Below, one piece after another: positions 7,092 through 15,424 of a stretch of DNA of 55,216 nucleotides (the stretch's first letter is position 1; each line of letters opens with the position of its first letter). Position numbers and translations under genes: made by a program. This stretch comes from Frankia sp. AgB1.9. Its GTDB lineage: Bacteria; Actinomycetota; Actinomycetes; Frankiales; Frankiaceae. Location of the stretch: assembly GCF_016786355.1 (NCBI RefSeq), contig NZ_JADWYX010000043.1:17149-72364 (forward strand), read 5' to 3'. The notes under the pieces were generated by a model, which was not told the DNA's origin, made no database searches, and saw only the letters and a program-made list of their open reading frames with translations.

Positions 7092-8864
7092 CTAACGCCG
7101 GTGGTCGTGGAAGCCGCGCCCGGTCTTGCGGCCGAGGTAGCCGGCCGTCACGAGGTGCTCCAGCAGCGGCGCGGGCGCGTAGCCGGGCTCACGGAACTCC
7201 AGGTACAGGGTCCGCTGGATGGCCAGCGTGACGTCGAGGCCGACGACGTCGGCCAGCTCGAACGGGCCCATCGGGTGGCCGCAGCCGACCTTCATCGCCG
7301 TGTCGATGTGCTCGACGCCCGCGTAGTGCGCCTCCAGCATCCGCACCGCGTCGTTCAGGTACGGGAACAGCAGCGCGTTGACGATGAAGCCGGCCCGGTC
7401 CGCGCAGATCACCGGATGCTTGCGTGAGGCCCGGGCGACGGCGAGTACGGTCGCGACCACGTCCGGCGCGGTGAGCACGGTGGGCACGACCTCGACGAGC
7501 TTCATCGCCGGCGCCGGGTTGAACCAGTGCATGCCGATGACGTCGCCCGGCCGGCTGGTCGCCGCCGCGCACTCCACCACCGGCAGCGACGAGGTGGTCG
7601 TGGCCAGCACGGCGCCCGGCTTCACCACCCGGTCGAGCTCGGCGAACAGCGCCTGCTTGACCGCGAGGTCCTCGACGACGGCCTCGATGACGAGGTCGGC
7701 GCCGGCCAGGTCGGCGAGCTCGGTCGTCCCGCGCAGCCGGGTCAGCGTGGCGTCCCGGTCGTCGGAGGTCATCCGGCCCTTCTCGACGGAACGCGCCAGC
7801 GACGACTCGACCTTCTTGCGGACCGCGGCCACCTTGTCGTCGGTCCTGGCCCGCACGACGACCTCGTAGCCGGACTTGGCGAGCACCTCGGCGATGCCGC
7901 AGGCCATCGTCCCGGTGCCGACGACGCCGACGGTGCGCACCGGCCGCTCGGTCGTGCCCGCGATGGTCACCGGGGGAGCGGGGTCGACCACCTCGGGCGA
8001 GTCGGGCCCGGCGTAGCTGTAGAAGCCGCGGCCTGTCTTGCGGCCCAGCATGCCGGCGGTCACCAGCTGCTTGAGCAGCGGCGCCGGGGCGTGCAGGTGG
8101 TCGCGAGAGGTGTGGTAGATCGAGTCCAGGATCGCGTACGCGGTGTCCAGGCCGATCAGGTCGAGCAGCGCGAGCGGGCCCATCGGGTGGCCACAGCCGA
8201 ACCGCATCGCCGCGTCGATGTCCTCACGGCTCGCGTAGTGCGCCTCCAGCATCCGGACCGCGTTGTTCAGGTAGCCGAACAGCAGCGCGTCGACGATGAA
8301 CCCGGCCCGGTCGCCCGCCGTCACCGCGTTCTTGTCGACCCGTTCGACGAGTGCCGCGAGGTCGGTGAGCACCGCCGGGTCGGTCACGACCGTGCTGATG
8401 ATCTCGACCAGGCCCATCACCGGCGCCGGGTTGAACCAGTGCGTCCCGACGACCCGGGCCGGTCGGCCGGTGGCGGCGGCGAGCCGGGTGACCGACAGCG
8501 AGCTGGTGTTCGTCGCGAAGATGGTCTCCGGCGGGCAGAGCCCGTCCAGCCGCGCGAACAGCGCCATCTTCGCGTCCAGGTCCTCGTCGATCGCCTCGAT
8601 GACGAGCGACGCGTCGGCGGCGGCGGCCAGATCGGTTCCGGCCTGGATCCGGGCGATCAGCGCGTCGCGCTCGGCCGGGGTCAGCTTGCCGCCGGCCACC
8701 GCCCGATCGGTCGAGTGCGCCAGGTGCCCGAGCCCGCGGCGCAGGCCCGCGTCGTCCTTCTCGACGCCGACCACCCTGATGCCCGCCCGCGCGAGGACCT
8801 CCGCGATGCCGGCGCCCATCGTGCCGAGCCCGACCACCGCGACCGTCGTCAGCTCACGACTCAT
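7092..8864 (-). CDS. Double-headed 3-hydroxybutyryl-CoA dehydrogenase (tandem fusion)
   Basis: The 590-residue protein is two homologous 3-hydroxyacyl-CoA dehydrogenases joined head to tail (about residues 1-290 and 300-590). It probably interconverts acetoacetyl-CoA and 3-hydroxybutyryl-CoA, feeding crotonyl-CoA to the ccr product. Each half has a Rossmann motif, a TSSL serine, a HWFNP histidine and a GCGHPMGP segment. The halves differ at key places. Half 1 has VGLGTMGAGIAEV but GFIVDALL, with Asp where the family has the catalytic-site Asn. Half 2 has GFIVNALL but VGTGTMACGIAEV, with Ala for a conserved Gly. The ATG at 8864 has GGGAG six bases upstream. A similar double protein accompanies ccr genes in streptomycetes. 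Confidence 0.9.
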   Translation of the reverse strand: MSRELTTVAVVGLGTMGAGIAEVLARAGIRVVGVEKDDAGLRRGLGHLAHSTDRAVAGGKLTPAERDALIARIQAGTDLAAAADASLVIEAIDEDLDAKMALFARLDGLCPPETIFATNTSSLSVTRLAAATGRPARVVGTHWFNPAPVMGLVEIISTVVTDPAVLTDLAALVERVDKNAVTAGDRAGFIVDALLFGYLNNAVRMLEAHYASREDIDAAMRFGCGHPMGPLALLDLIGLDTAYAILDSIYHTSRDHLHAPAPLLKQLVTAGMLGRKTGRGFYSYAGPDSPEVVDPAPPVTIAGTTERPVRTVGVVGTGTMACGIAEVLAKSGYEVVVRARTDDKVAAVRKKVESSLARSVEKGRMTSDDRDATLTRLRGTTELADLAGADLVIEAVVEDLAVKQALFAELDRVVKPGAVLATTTSSLPVVECAAATSRPGDVIGMHWFNPAPAMKLVEVVPTVLTAPDVVATVLAVARASRKHPVICADRAGFIVNALLFPYLNDAVRMLEAHYAGVEHIDTAMKVGCGHPMGPFELADVVGLDVTLAIQRTLYLEFREPGYAPAPLLEHLVTAGYLGRKTGRGFHDHRR

Positions 8865-9388
8865 GTCAGCTCCCTGTCGAAAGTGCCGCGCGCCGGTCCA
8901 CCGGCTCTCCCGCGGCCGGCGCGGGTCGGATGTCACAAGCGTCTGCTGCTGGGCGGAATTCTCCCAGATTGGTGACGGACAAGCTCGTGATCGCGAGGTG
9001 GACTGTCGTACATCGAGCGTGGGGTCGGCCGGTGACAGCGAGTGTTGTCACGGGGGCGGGCGGTCCGCAATCGAAGGCCCCCTCCGGCGGGGGGCATCCG
9101 GCTGACCTCCCCCGATTTCGACCCGGCCGGCCGGTCCGTTCCCGCCGTGACCGGCGGATCGGGTGATTGGGGCGGATTGGGGGCGTACTCGAGGACTGGA
9201 TGACCACGTCGCCGGGGACTGTGCGGTCGTACGCCCGTTCTAGGATGAGTCGGCAGCTGGGCGTCGGGCGCCGCGGCGGCCCGCCGAGCGGACACGGTCG
9301 AGCGGACACGGTCGAGCGGACCTGGATAAGCGGGGTGCTCCGGCAGGGCTCGTGGCGCCGGTAGCCGGACGGGAGGAAGGGTCGGCCG
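8865..9388. other. Intergenic region with a short tandem repeat and one promoter-like box
   Basis: This 524-bp gap between the dehydrogenase (minus) and the DUF1232 gene (plus) contains no ORF I can support. TAGGAT at 9241-9246 is a good actinobacterial -10 hexamer pointing toward the DUF1232 gene, without an obvious -35. A 14-bp unit, GAGCGGACACGGTC, is repeated twice plus eight bases at 9286-9321. Confidence 0.4.
9286..9321. repeat. 14-bp tandem repeat, about 2.6 copies
   Basis: GAGCGGACACGGTC occurs at 9286-9299 and 9300-9313, followed by GAGCGGAC at 9314-9321. The copies are identical. It lies in the leader region upstream of the DUF1232 gene. Confidence 0.8.
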
Positions 9389-9919
9389 ATGGTCTCCTTG
9401 GACAAGGACGCGGTACGAACGTTCGGCCGAGAGGTCGCTACCTTCCTGCCCGATCTGGTGCTCATGCTGCGCGGGGTCGTGGCCGATCCGCGGGTGCCGC
9501 AGTCGGCGAAGGTCGAGGCCGGGGCCGCGTTGGCCTACCTCGTCTCACCGCGCAACTGGATCACCAACGTCATCCCGGTCATCGGGCAGCTCGACGACGT
9601 CGCGGTGGTCGCCTTCGCGTTCCGCCGACTGGTCGTCGGCGCGGGTGAGCCGATCCTGCGCGAGCACTGGCGGGGGAGCGACCGGGCCTTCCACGCGCTC
9701 ATCGGGGCGTCGTCGGCGCTCGCGAGCCCCGCCGGCGCGCTGCGCAAGGCCAAGCTCGCGACGACGCTGGCCGGCGCGGCCTTCGGCCGGGTCGGTTACC
9801 TGGGCGGGCGGTTCGGCCACTCGGACCGCGTCGTCGACGGCGAGGTCGTCGGCCGCGTCGACGAGTCGGCCCCGTCCGGCTCGTCGCGTCGGACCGACGG
9901 CGGCCGCTTCCGCAAGTGA
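9389..9919 (+). CDS. DUF1232 (YkvA-like) membrane-associated protein
   Basis: The 176-residue protein carries a DUF1232 core at about residues 32-75, with VPQSAKVEAGAALAYLV, IPVIGQLDDVAVVAFAFRRL and the characteristic sequence between them. Family members are small, widespread and of unknown biochemical function, and the core is thought to associate with membranes. The C-terminal part is basic and low in complexity. The ATG at 9389 follows GGGAGGAAGG, a strong ribosome binding site. Confidence 0.75.
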   Translation: MVSLDKDAVRTFGREVATFLPDLVLMLRGVVADPRVPQSAKVEAGAALAYLVSPRNWITNVIPVIGQLDDVAVVAFAFRRLVVGAGEPILREHWRGSDRAFHALIGASSALASPAGALRKAKLATTLAGAAFGRVGYLGGRFGHSDRVVDGEVVGRVDESAPSGSSRRTDGGRFRK

Positions 9920-10001
9920 GCCGCCGGCGTCCTGCCGGCCAGGAGGCGCGGCATTCCGGCGGTGGGGATGTGTCGAGGACGGCGCTGGCCGAGGCGCTGC
10001 A

Positions 10002-10310
10002 GTGAGCCCACGGCGCGGGGGATCGGGCCGGCCCCGGAAGGATCGGCCCCGGGAGGACGAGCAGGAGTCCCGGCCGGGATGGCTCGTCGAATCTGTGGTG
10101 ATCGACGGCGAGGACTGGTCACAGCGACCGGTGACCGGAGCGACGAGCGACAAGCCCTACCGCTGCCCCGGCTGCGACCACGAGGTCCCGCCGGGCACCC
10201 CGCACATGGTCGTCTGGCCGAGCGGGCGCACCGACAGCCGGCGCCACTGGCACACACCCTGCTGGGCACGCCGCCGCGCGGGTGGGCGCCCGTACCGGGC
10301 TCCCTACTGA
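10002..10310 (+). CDS. Small zinc-ribbon protein (actinobacterial conserved family)
   Basis: This 102-residue protein starts at a GTG at 10002, 6 bases after GAGGCG. It has a basic, glycine/arginine-rich N-terminus, then YRCPGCDHEVPPGTPHMV and RRHWHTPCWARR. CxxC, the histidines and the last cysteine could together bind one zinc ion. Small proteins of this shape are common in actinobacteria and are often labelled ATP/GTP-binding without evidence. I would not assign a function. The stop codon lies inside a 17-bp direct repeat (GGGCTCCCTACTGAAC twice, about 10295-10328). Confidence 0.65.
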   Translation: MSPRRGGSGRPRKDRPREDEQESRPGWLVESVVIDGEDWSQRPVTGATSDKPYRCPGCDHEVPPGTPHMVVWPSGRTDSRRHWHTPCWARRRAGGRPYRAPY

Positions 10311-10378
10311 ACTGGGCTCCCTACTGAACCGGGTGCCCTGCTGGCGGGACCGGCCGTGCGGCGACCAGCCCGATGCCC

Positions 10379-10403
10379 CGCCCGGCGCGGGCCGCGCCGG
10401 GCG
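10379..10403. terminator. Perfect GC-rich palindrome between convergent genes
   Basis: Twelve bases (CGCCCGGCGCGG) are followed by one base and their exact reverse complement. It sits between the ends of the zinc-ribbon gene (plus, 10310) and the DivIVA-like gene (minus, 10436), where a bidirectional terminator is expected. There is no T-run, as is common in actinobacteria. Confidence 0.55.
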
Positions 10404-10435
10404 TTCGGGGAACCGGGCCGCCTGGGTGCGGCAGC

Positions 10436-11119
10436 CTAGATGCGGCTGCCGGCCTTCGAGCTGACGGCCTTCTGCTCTTCCGGGCCGGGCAGCTCGATGG
10501 CCGCGGTGGCGGCGGCGAGCTGGTTCTGCAGCGCGGACAGCTGCTGGGTGACCTGGTTACGCAGCGCGCCGAGCTGCTGGGTGACCTGGTCCCGCTGCCG
10601 CTCGAGCTCGGAGAGCCGATGCGCCGACTCGTCCTCGAGCTTGTGCGCCTTGTTCCGGGACGTGTCGATGATGTGCTCGGCCTCGCCGCGCGCGGTCGAC
10701 ACGATCCCGGCCGCCTGCTCGTCGGCCTCGCGCAGCGTCCGGTCCCGGGTGTGCTCGGCGTCGGAGACGATCCGCCGGGCCTCCTCGAGCTGCGAGTCGG
10801 CGTCCCGGGTCCGCTCGGACCGCACGGTGGCGGCCTCTTCCTCGGCCAGCATCAGGATCTGGGTGATCCGGCCGCCGAAGTCGTCCCAGGCCGGCCGGCC
10901 GGCCGCGAGGTCGTCGCGGACGCGCGCGGCCTCGGCCGCCGCCTCCGACGCCGCCGCCTCGGCGGCGGCGCGATGCGCCTCGGCCTCGCGGAGTTGTTCC
11001 ATAAGCCAGGCGACATGAGAGTTCACCTGGTGGGGGTCATAGCCGCGGCGAACCAGGTCGAAGCCGGGAGAGCCTTCGACTTCGCCGCCCATTGGCAACA
11101 TGTCAGAGTGCTCGGTCAT
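10436..11119 (-). CDS. DivIVA-like coiled-coil protein
   Basis: The 227-residue protein begins with a short segment, GFDLVRRGYDPHQVNSHVAW (residues 19-38), that resembles the N-terminal DivIVA membrane-binding motif. It is followed by a long Ala/Glu/Arg-rich coiled coil (about residues 40-210) with heptad-like LAEEEAATVRSERTRDADS and VTQQLGALRNQ repeats. Proteins of this kind organise polar growth or cytoskeletal assemblies in actinobacteria. Which partner it has cannot be told from sequence. It lies downstream of ccr on the same strand, with a hairpin between them. Confidence 0.7.
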   Translation of the reverse strand: MTEHSDMLPMGGEVEGSPGFDLVRRGYDPHQVNSHVAWLMEQLREAEAHRAAAEAAASEAAAEAARVRDDLAAGRPAWDDFGGRITQILMLAEEEAATVRSERTRDADSQLEEARRIVSDAEHTRDRTLREADEQAAGIVSTARGEAEHIIDTSRNKAHKLEDESAHRLSELERQRDQVTQQLGALRNQVTQQLSALQNQLAAATAAIELPGPEEQKAVSSKAGSRI

Positions 11120-11217
11120 AGCAGACCAGCAATCCAGACGGTCGCGTGCCTAGTCACAAGGGCAACCCTACCGCCCGGTGGAGCGCCTTCCACAGCACCC
11201 CCGCCGCAATGGTTTCC

Positions 11218-11246
11218 GGCCGGTTTCGGGCGCTCTGAAACCGGCC
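11218..11246 (-). terminator. Terminator-like hairpin downstream of ccr
   Basis: GGCCGGTTTC at 11218-11227 pairs perfectly with GAAACCGGCC at 11237-11246 around a 9-base loop. It lies 64 bases past the end of ccr and about 100 bases before the start of the DivIVA-like gene, so it probably separates the two transcripts. Confidence 0.6.
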
Positions 11247-11310
11247 CACCTGCCCAGGAGCTGGTCCCGGACAGGTACGGACGGCATGCAATCCGTGGCC
11301 GCCGAGTCCG

Positions 11311-12684
11311 TCAGATGCCGCGGAACCGGTTGATCGCGGCGAGGTGGCGGTCCCGGAGCGCCTGATCGCGGACGCCGAGCCCCTCGGCGGGGGCCAGGCA
11401 CAGGACGCCGACCTTTCCCTGGTGCACGTTGCGGTGCACGTCGTGGGCCGCCTGGCCGGTCTCGTCGAGCGGGTAGACCCGCGACAGCGTCGGGTGGATC
11501 AGGCCGCGGGCGATCAGCCGGTTGGCCTCCCAGGCCTCGCGGTAGTTCGCGAAGTGTGAGCCGATGATTCGCTTGAGGTTCATCCACAGGTAGCGGTTGT
11601 CGTAGCTGTGCATGAACCCGCTTGTCGACGCGCACGTCACGATCTGGCCGCCACGCCGGGCGACGTAGACAGACGCGCCGAACGTCTCCCGGCCGGGGTG
11701 CTCGAACACGATGTCCGGGTCCTCGCCGCCGGTCAGCTGCCGGATCCGCTTGCCCAGGCGCTGCCACTCCTTCGGGTCCTGGTTGTGCTCGTCCTTCCAG
11801 AACCGGTAGCCCTCGACATTGCGGTCGATGACCAGCTCGGCGCCCATAGACCGGCAGATGTCGGCCTTCTGCGGTGACGACACGACGCAGACCGGGATCG
11901 CGCCGCCGCGCAGCGCCATCTGGGTGGCATACGAGCCGAGGCCGCCGGAGGCACCCCAGATCAGCACGATGTCGCCCTGCTTCATGGCCGCCCCGTTGCG
12001 GGACACGAGCTGCCGGTACGCCGTCGAGTTCACCAGGCCGGGACTCGCCGCCTCCTCCCAGCTCAGGTGGTCGGGCTTCGGCATCAGCTGGTTGGCCTTC
12101 ACCAGGGCGAGCTGGGCCAGGCCGCCGAAGTTCGTCTCGAATCCCCAGATGCGCTGCTCGGGGTCGAGCATCGTGTCGTTGTGGCCCTCGGGCCGCTCCA
12201 GCTCGACCGACAGGCAGTGCGCCACGACCTCGTCCCCGGGCTTCCAGGCATGCACGCCCGGCCCGGTCCGCAGCACCACACCGGCCAGGTCGGAGCCGAC
12301 CACGTGGTAGGGCAGGTCGTGCCGCTTCGCCTGTGGCGACGTCTTCCCGTAGCGCTCCAGGAAGCCGAACGTCGACATCGGCTCGAAGATCGACGTCCAG
12401 ACGGTGTTGTAGTTGATCGCCGAGGCCATCACGGCGACGAGTGCCTCGCCCGGCCCCACTTCCGGGGTGGCGACCTCATCGAGGTGCAGCGACTGGCGCG
12501 GGTCCTTGTCCCGGGAGGCCATGCCCTCGAACATGCCGACCTCGTCCTTGCGGACGACCACCCCCCGGTAGGACTCGGGGAGGGGCAACCTGGCGAACTC
12601 CTTCTCGCGGGTCTCAGCAGCTGGCCCTTCAGCAAGGTCGGCTGCTGACCCTTCGGCGAGGATGGCGTCAAGGATGTCCTTCAC
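11311..12684 (-). CDS. ccr: Crotonyl-CoA carboxylase/reductase
   Basis: The 457-residue enzyme is the key step of the ethylmalonyl-CoA pathway: NADPH-dependent reductive carboxylation of crotonyl-CoA to (2S)-ethylmalonyl-CoA. It also supplies ethylmalonyl-CoA extender units to polyketide synthases. It is an MDR-family protein with the cofactor motif LIWGASGGLGSYATQMALRG. Residues linked to CO2 binding in characterised homologues are present in INYNTVW, WGFETNFGG (Phe-Glu) and IGSHFANYREAW (His). The start is GTG at 12684 (VKDILDAI), seven bases after GGAGG. It shares pathway and strand with the mutase (378-2441) and the dehydrogenase (7092-8864). Confidence 0.96.
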   Translation of the reverse strand: MKDILDAILAEGSAADLAEGPAAETREKEFARLPLPESYRGVVVRKDEVGMFEGMASRDKDPRQSLHLDEVATPEVGPGEALVAVMASAINYNTVWTSIFEPMSTFGFLERYGKTSPQAKRHDLPYHVVGSDLAGVVLRTGPGVHAWKPGDEVVAHCLSVELERPEGHNDTMLDPEQRIWGFETNFGGLAQLALVKANQLMPKPDHLSWEEAASPGLVNSTAYRQLVSRNGAAMKQGDIVLIWGASGGLGSYATQMALRGGAIPVCVVSSPQKADICRSMGAELVIDRNVEGYRFWKDEHNQDPKEWQRLGKRIRQLTGGEDPDIVFEHPGRETFGASVYVARRGGQIVTCASTSGFMHSYDNRYLWMNLKRIIGSHFANYREAWEANRLIARGLIHPTLSRVYPLDETGQAAHDVHRNVHQGKVGVLCLAPAEGLGVRDQALRDRHLAAINRFRGI

Positions 12685-12807
12685 GGGTCTACCTCCGGCG
12701 GTCGAGCGGCAGTCAGTCCTTCGAGCGGCACGGTAAGTGTCATCGATAACCGCCATCGGAGTCGCGCCGTAGTGAGGCATCGGCCAGGGACGGCGCTCCG
12801 CGCCTCT

Positions 12808-13157
12808 GGCCGATCTGCCTGGTTCGGGCGCTGAGCGCCCTCCCTAACGCTGGTTCGGGGTGGGCGTGAGGTGCGTGGGTTGAGCTGGTCCAGGGTCGGG
12901 ACCTGGGATGCGTTTCGCTCGGGTGGTTTCCCGGGTCGGCGCGCCGCGCCCGCTGGCCGATCACCTGGTTCGGGCGCTGGGCGCCCTCCCTGACGCTGGT
13001 TCGGGGTGGGCGTGAGGTGCGGGGGTGGAGCTGGTCCAGGGTCGGGACCTGGGGTGCGTTTCGCTCGGGCGGCCTGCTTGGTCGGCGCGTAGCGCGCGGT
13101 CTCGCCGATCTGCCTGGTTCGGGCGCTGGGCTGCGTATCGCGGGCCAGCGTGCTGGT
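12808..13157 (+). repeat. Intergenic repeat A, tandem 147/148-bp units, about 2.3 copies
   Basis: Units start at 12808, 12955 and about 13103. Each opens with CCGAT, then CTGGTTCGGGCGCTG, a GGGCGCT/AGCGCCC stem, and TTCGGGGTGGGCGTGAGG, and continues through GAGCTGGTCCAGGGTCGGGACCTGG. The third copy is broken after about 30 bases and runs straight into the 75-bp palindrome. Related single copies occur at 13390-13455 and 31484-31545 (reversed) and at 15230-15320. Confidence 0.8.
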
Positions 13158-13159
13158 CA

Positions 13160-13234
13160 TGATCGCCGTTTGGGTCCTGGGGTGGTCGTAGAAACGCCTC
13201 CGGCACGACCATCGCAGGGCCAAAACCGCGATCA
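13160..13234. repeat. 75-bp palindromic repeat B, copy 1
   Basis: It begins TGATCGCCGTTTGGG and ends CCAAAACCGCGATCA. The two ends are imperfect inverted repeats of roughly 30 bases with GGTGGTCGT and ACGACCA in the inner stem. It has the same length and end sequences as copies at 15350-15424 and 31311-31385. Another right arm (GAGGGCCAAACC then GAGATCAAGGG) follows near 13285-13308. Confidence 0.85.
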
Positions 13235-13389
13235 AGGGCACGCGCGGGCAGCCAGGGCCCGCCGAGGACGCCGGCAGGGTCCGGTTGAGGGCCAAACCGG
13301 AGATCAAGGGCACCAAGGTGGTGGTGCGCGGTCGTCGGGGCGTGCCTCGCTCGGTCGAAGGTCCGGCGCTGGATCGTGAACGACCCCGG

Positions 13390-13455
13390 AGCTCACGCGC
13401 CCACCCCGAACCGGCGTTGGGGAGGGCGTTCAGCGCCCGAACCCGGCGATCGGCG
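13390..13455 (-). repeat. Intergenic repeat A, inverted partial copy
   Basis: Read on the minus strand it gives the same CGCC, GGTTCGGGCGCTGAACGCCC, TCCCCAACGCCGGTTCGGGG and TGGGCG series as the tandem units at 12808-13157. With those units it brackets the 75-bp palindrome at 13160-13234. Confidence 0.75.
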
Positions 13456-13560
13456 GTGGTGCGGGGAGCGCCGTTTCTCACCGATGCCGCTGACTAGCCG
13501 TGGCGCAAAGCGGTAGAACGGTGAAGACAACCCAAACGGCCCGGTCGGCGTCAAACAGTC

Positions 13561-14130
13561 GTGACCGCGCCCATGACAGTCGTGGAAGGGTGGCGGCCCG
13601 TGCCTGCGCGGAGCGACGCCGCCCGCAGTGCCGTGGCCCGAGACGCGGACCAGGCGCTGACCGCGCTCTACTCCGAGCACTACCGCTCACTCGTCCGGCT
13701 GGCGGCCCTGCTGCTGGACGACATCGGTCTGTGCGAGGAGGTCGTGCAGGACGCCTACATCCGCGTCCATGCGGCCTGGGGACGCCTGCAGGACAAGGAC
13801 AAGGCCCTCGCCTACCTACGGCAGACCGTCGTCAACCTCGCCCGTTCCACGCTGCGGCGCCGCCTCGTGGCGCTCAAGCACGCTCCCAAGCCGATGCCCA
13901 ACGCCGCCAGCGCCGAAGAGGGGGCCTACTCTCTCGTCGAACGCGCGGCGGTCGTGCAGGCCCTGCGAGAGCTGCCCCGCCGGCAGCGGGAGGCCGTCGT
14001 CCTGCGCTACTACGGCGACATGTCCGAGGCCGACGCCGCCGCCGTCATGGGGTGCAGTGTCGGTTCCGTTAAGGCGTACACCTCCCGTGGCCTGGCGGCC
14101 CTGTCGACCAAGCTGGCGGACCTACGGTGA
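13561..14130 (+). CDS. ECF RNA polymerase sigma factor (SigE-type family)
   Basis: This 189-residue sigma-70-family protein has region 2 at about residues 33-75 (LYSEHYRSLVRLAALLLDD, then EEVVQDAYIRVHAAWGRL) and region 4 at about residues 138-185 (LPRRQREAVVLRYYGDMSE, then GCSVGSVKAYTSRGLAAL). It has no region 1 or 3. It directs polymerase to a small regulon, and its activity is likely held by the membrane protein encoded immediately downstream with a 4-bp GTGA overlap. The start is GTG 13561 or ATG 13573. Neither has a strong ribosome binding site. Confidence 0.88.
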   Translation: MTAPMTVVEGWRPVPARSDAARSAVARDADQALTALYSEHYRSLVRLAALLLDDIGLCEEVVQDAYIRVHAAWGRLQDKDKALAYLRQTVVNLARSTLRRRLVALKHAPKPMPNAASAEEGAYSLVERAAVVQALRELPRRQREAVVLRYYGDMSEADAAAVMGCSVGSVKAYTSRGLAALSTKLADLR

Positions 14131-15107
14131 ACACCCCTGAGCAGCGGGACGTGCTCGGCCCTGAGGAGCTGAGCCGGCTGCTGCATGCCGCGGTCGAGCC
14201 GCTCCGGCCGTCGCCGGAGGCCTACCAGCGGATTCAGGCCGGCGTCGCGCGCCGCGGCCGGTGGCGGGCGCCGCTCTTCGCGGCCGGCGGGGTCGTGCTC
14301 GCCGGCGTCGTCGCGCTGGCCGTGCTGCTGCTGCGCCCGTCGCAGCAGAACCACGTCATCGAGGTGCAGCCGCCGATCAGCCTCACGGCGGGCACCCAGG
14401 ACGGCACCGCGAGTGGTCCGGGCCCCCACCCCACGAACTCGCCCAGCCGGGGCGGGACGGGACCGAGTAGCTCGGCGTCGACCGGCCCCGGGTCGAGCGA
14501 CCCCACTGCCGGTCACTCGACCTCCACCGGGTCGGTCAGCCCCTCCGCCAGCTCGACCGACAAGGGCAGCCAGACCCGGCCGACGCCCGTGGCGCGGCCC
14601 GCGAAGGCCGGCGACATCGACGGTGACGGCACGGTCGACTCGGTCCGTCCCAGCGGCGCCGGCGTCGTGGTGAGCCTCAGCCGCGGCGGCTCGGCCCCGG
14701 TGGCCCTCCCGGCCGGCTCCACGCCCGGCCCGTCCACCGCGATCGACCTGGACGACGACGGCTTCGCCGAGCTGATCATCCAGACGGGTACCAGCAACGG
14801 CGTCGCGACGTACGCGGTCGCGCGGTACCTCACCCCCGGGGACATCGAGCTGGTGCCCGCGCCGCCCCGGCAGCTCTCGGCCGGCACGGACGGTTCGGGC
14901 GAGGGGTGGGGCTTCTCCTGTGCCAGCACCGGCATCCAGTTCGTCGACGGGAAGTCGTCGGACGGCGGCCAGACCTACCAGGTCACGACCACCACGCTGA
15001 AGCCGACCTTCGACGGCTGGTCCCAGCAGGGCAGCCCCGCCACCAGCACCATGGCGGCCGCCGCCGCGACGCCCTCCTTCGCGGCCCGCTGCGGCTCGCT
15101 GGGCTGA
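14127..15107 (+). CDS. Membrane protein with calcium-loop repeats, probable anti-sigma partner
   Basis: The 326-residue protein starts at a GTG inside the GTGA overlap with the sigma gene, so the two are translationally coupled. Residues 1-47 are cytoplasmic and could bind the sigma factor. Residues 48-69 form one transmembrane helix (APLFAAGGVVLAGVVALAVL). A Ser/Thr/Pro/Gly-rich linker (about 80-155) follows, then an outer domain with DIDGDGTVDS and DLDDDGFAEL, which are EF-hand-like calcium loops of the FG-GAP type. There is no recognisable zinc anti-sigma motif, so the anti-sigma role is inferred from position and topology. Confidence 0.65.
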   Translation: MNTPEQRDVLGPEELSRLLHAAVEPLRPSPEAYQRIQAGVARRGRWRAPLFAAGGVVLAGVVALAVLLLRPSQQNHVIEVQPPISLTAGTQDGTASGPGPHPTNSPSRGGTGPSSSASTGPGSSDPTAGHSTSTGSVSPSASSTDKGSQTRPTPVARPAKAGDIDGDGTVDSVRPSGAGVVVSLSRGGSAPVALPAGSTPGPSTAIDLDDDGFAELIIQTGTSNGVATYAVARYLTPGDIELVPAPPRQLSAGTDGSGEGWGFSCASTGIQFVDGKSSDGGQTYQVTTTTLKPTFDGWSQQGSPATSTMAAAAATPSFAARCGSLG

Positions 15108-15128
15108 GGCGGGGCGGATCGGCCCGAA

Positions 15129-15145
15129 CGGGCGCGGAGCGCCCG
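15129..15145 (+). terminator. GC-rich hairpin after the sigma/anti-sigma operon
   Basis: CGGGCGC and GCGCCCG form a perfect 7-bp stem with a 3-base loop, 21 bases past the stop of the membrane protein gene. No T-run follows. Confidence 0.5.
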
Positions 15146-15229
15146 CGGCAGACCTCCCAGATCGCCGACCTCCCAGATCGACTCCGTCGATCCGGCAGGG
15201 ACCCTGTCGCCGATCCGGCAGGGACCCCG

Positions 15230-15320
15230 GATCCGCCTGGTTCGGGCGCTGAGCGCCCTCTCCGACGTGATTCGGGGGTGGGGTTGGAGTGCGGGGGTGG
15301 GCGCTGGTCCAGGGGCGGGC
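15230..15320 (+). repeat. Intergenic repeat A, single copy
   Basis: GATCCGCCTGGTTCGGGCG, then CTGAGCGCCCTC, then a GTGATTCGGGGGTGGGG segment and GCTGGTCCAGGG match the ccr-upstream tandem units with more divergence. It precedes a 75-bp palindrome copy by about 30 bases, the same order as at 13103-13234. Confidence 0.7.
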
Positions 15321-15349
15321 CACTGGCCGCCAACGTCTGCCCGTCACCT

Positions 15350-15424
15350 TGATCGCTGTTTTCGCCCTCTGGTGGCTACGAAACAGGCCCGGTGACGACC
15401 ACCGGAGGGCCGAAACGGCGATCA
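15350..15424. repeat. 75-bp palindromic repeat B, copy 2
   Basis: It begins TGATCGCTGTTTTCGCCC and ends GGGCCGAAACGGCGATCA, with GGTGGC and GACGACCACC in the inner stem. It is the same length as copies 1 and 3. The centre is variable while the ends are conserved. Confidence 0.85.

Larger units (their letters stand above)
12685..13560. other. Repeat-filled intergenic region upstream of ccr
   Basis: This 876-bp gap between ccr (minus) and the sigma factor gene (plus) contains no credible gene. It is made largely of two repeat families. A 147/148-bp unit occurs tandemly (12808-13157) with a reversed copy at 13390-13455. A 75-bp palindromic element lies at 13160-13234, with a second partial arm near 13285-13308. 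The promoters of ccr and the sigma gene must lie at the two ends. Confidence 0.7.

Noticed and set aside
12681..13481. A 266-residue ORF across the repeats upstream of ccr, and similar ORFs on the other strand
   Set aside because: They are composed of translated repeat A and B units, with no start signal and no recognisable domain.
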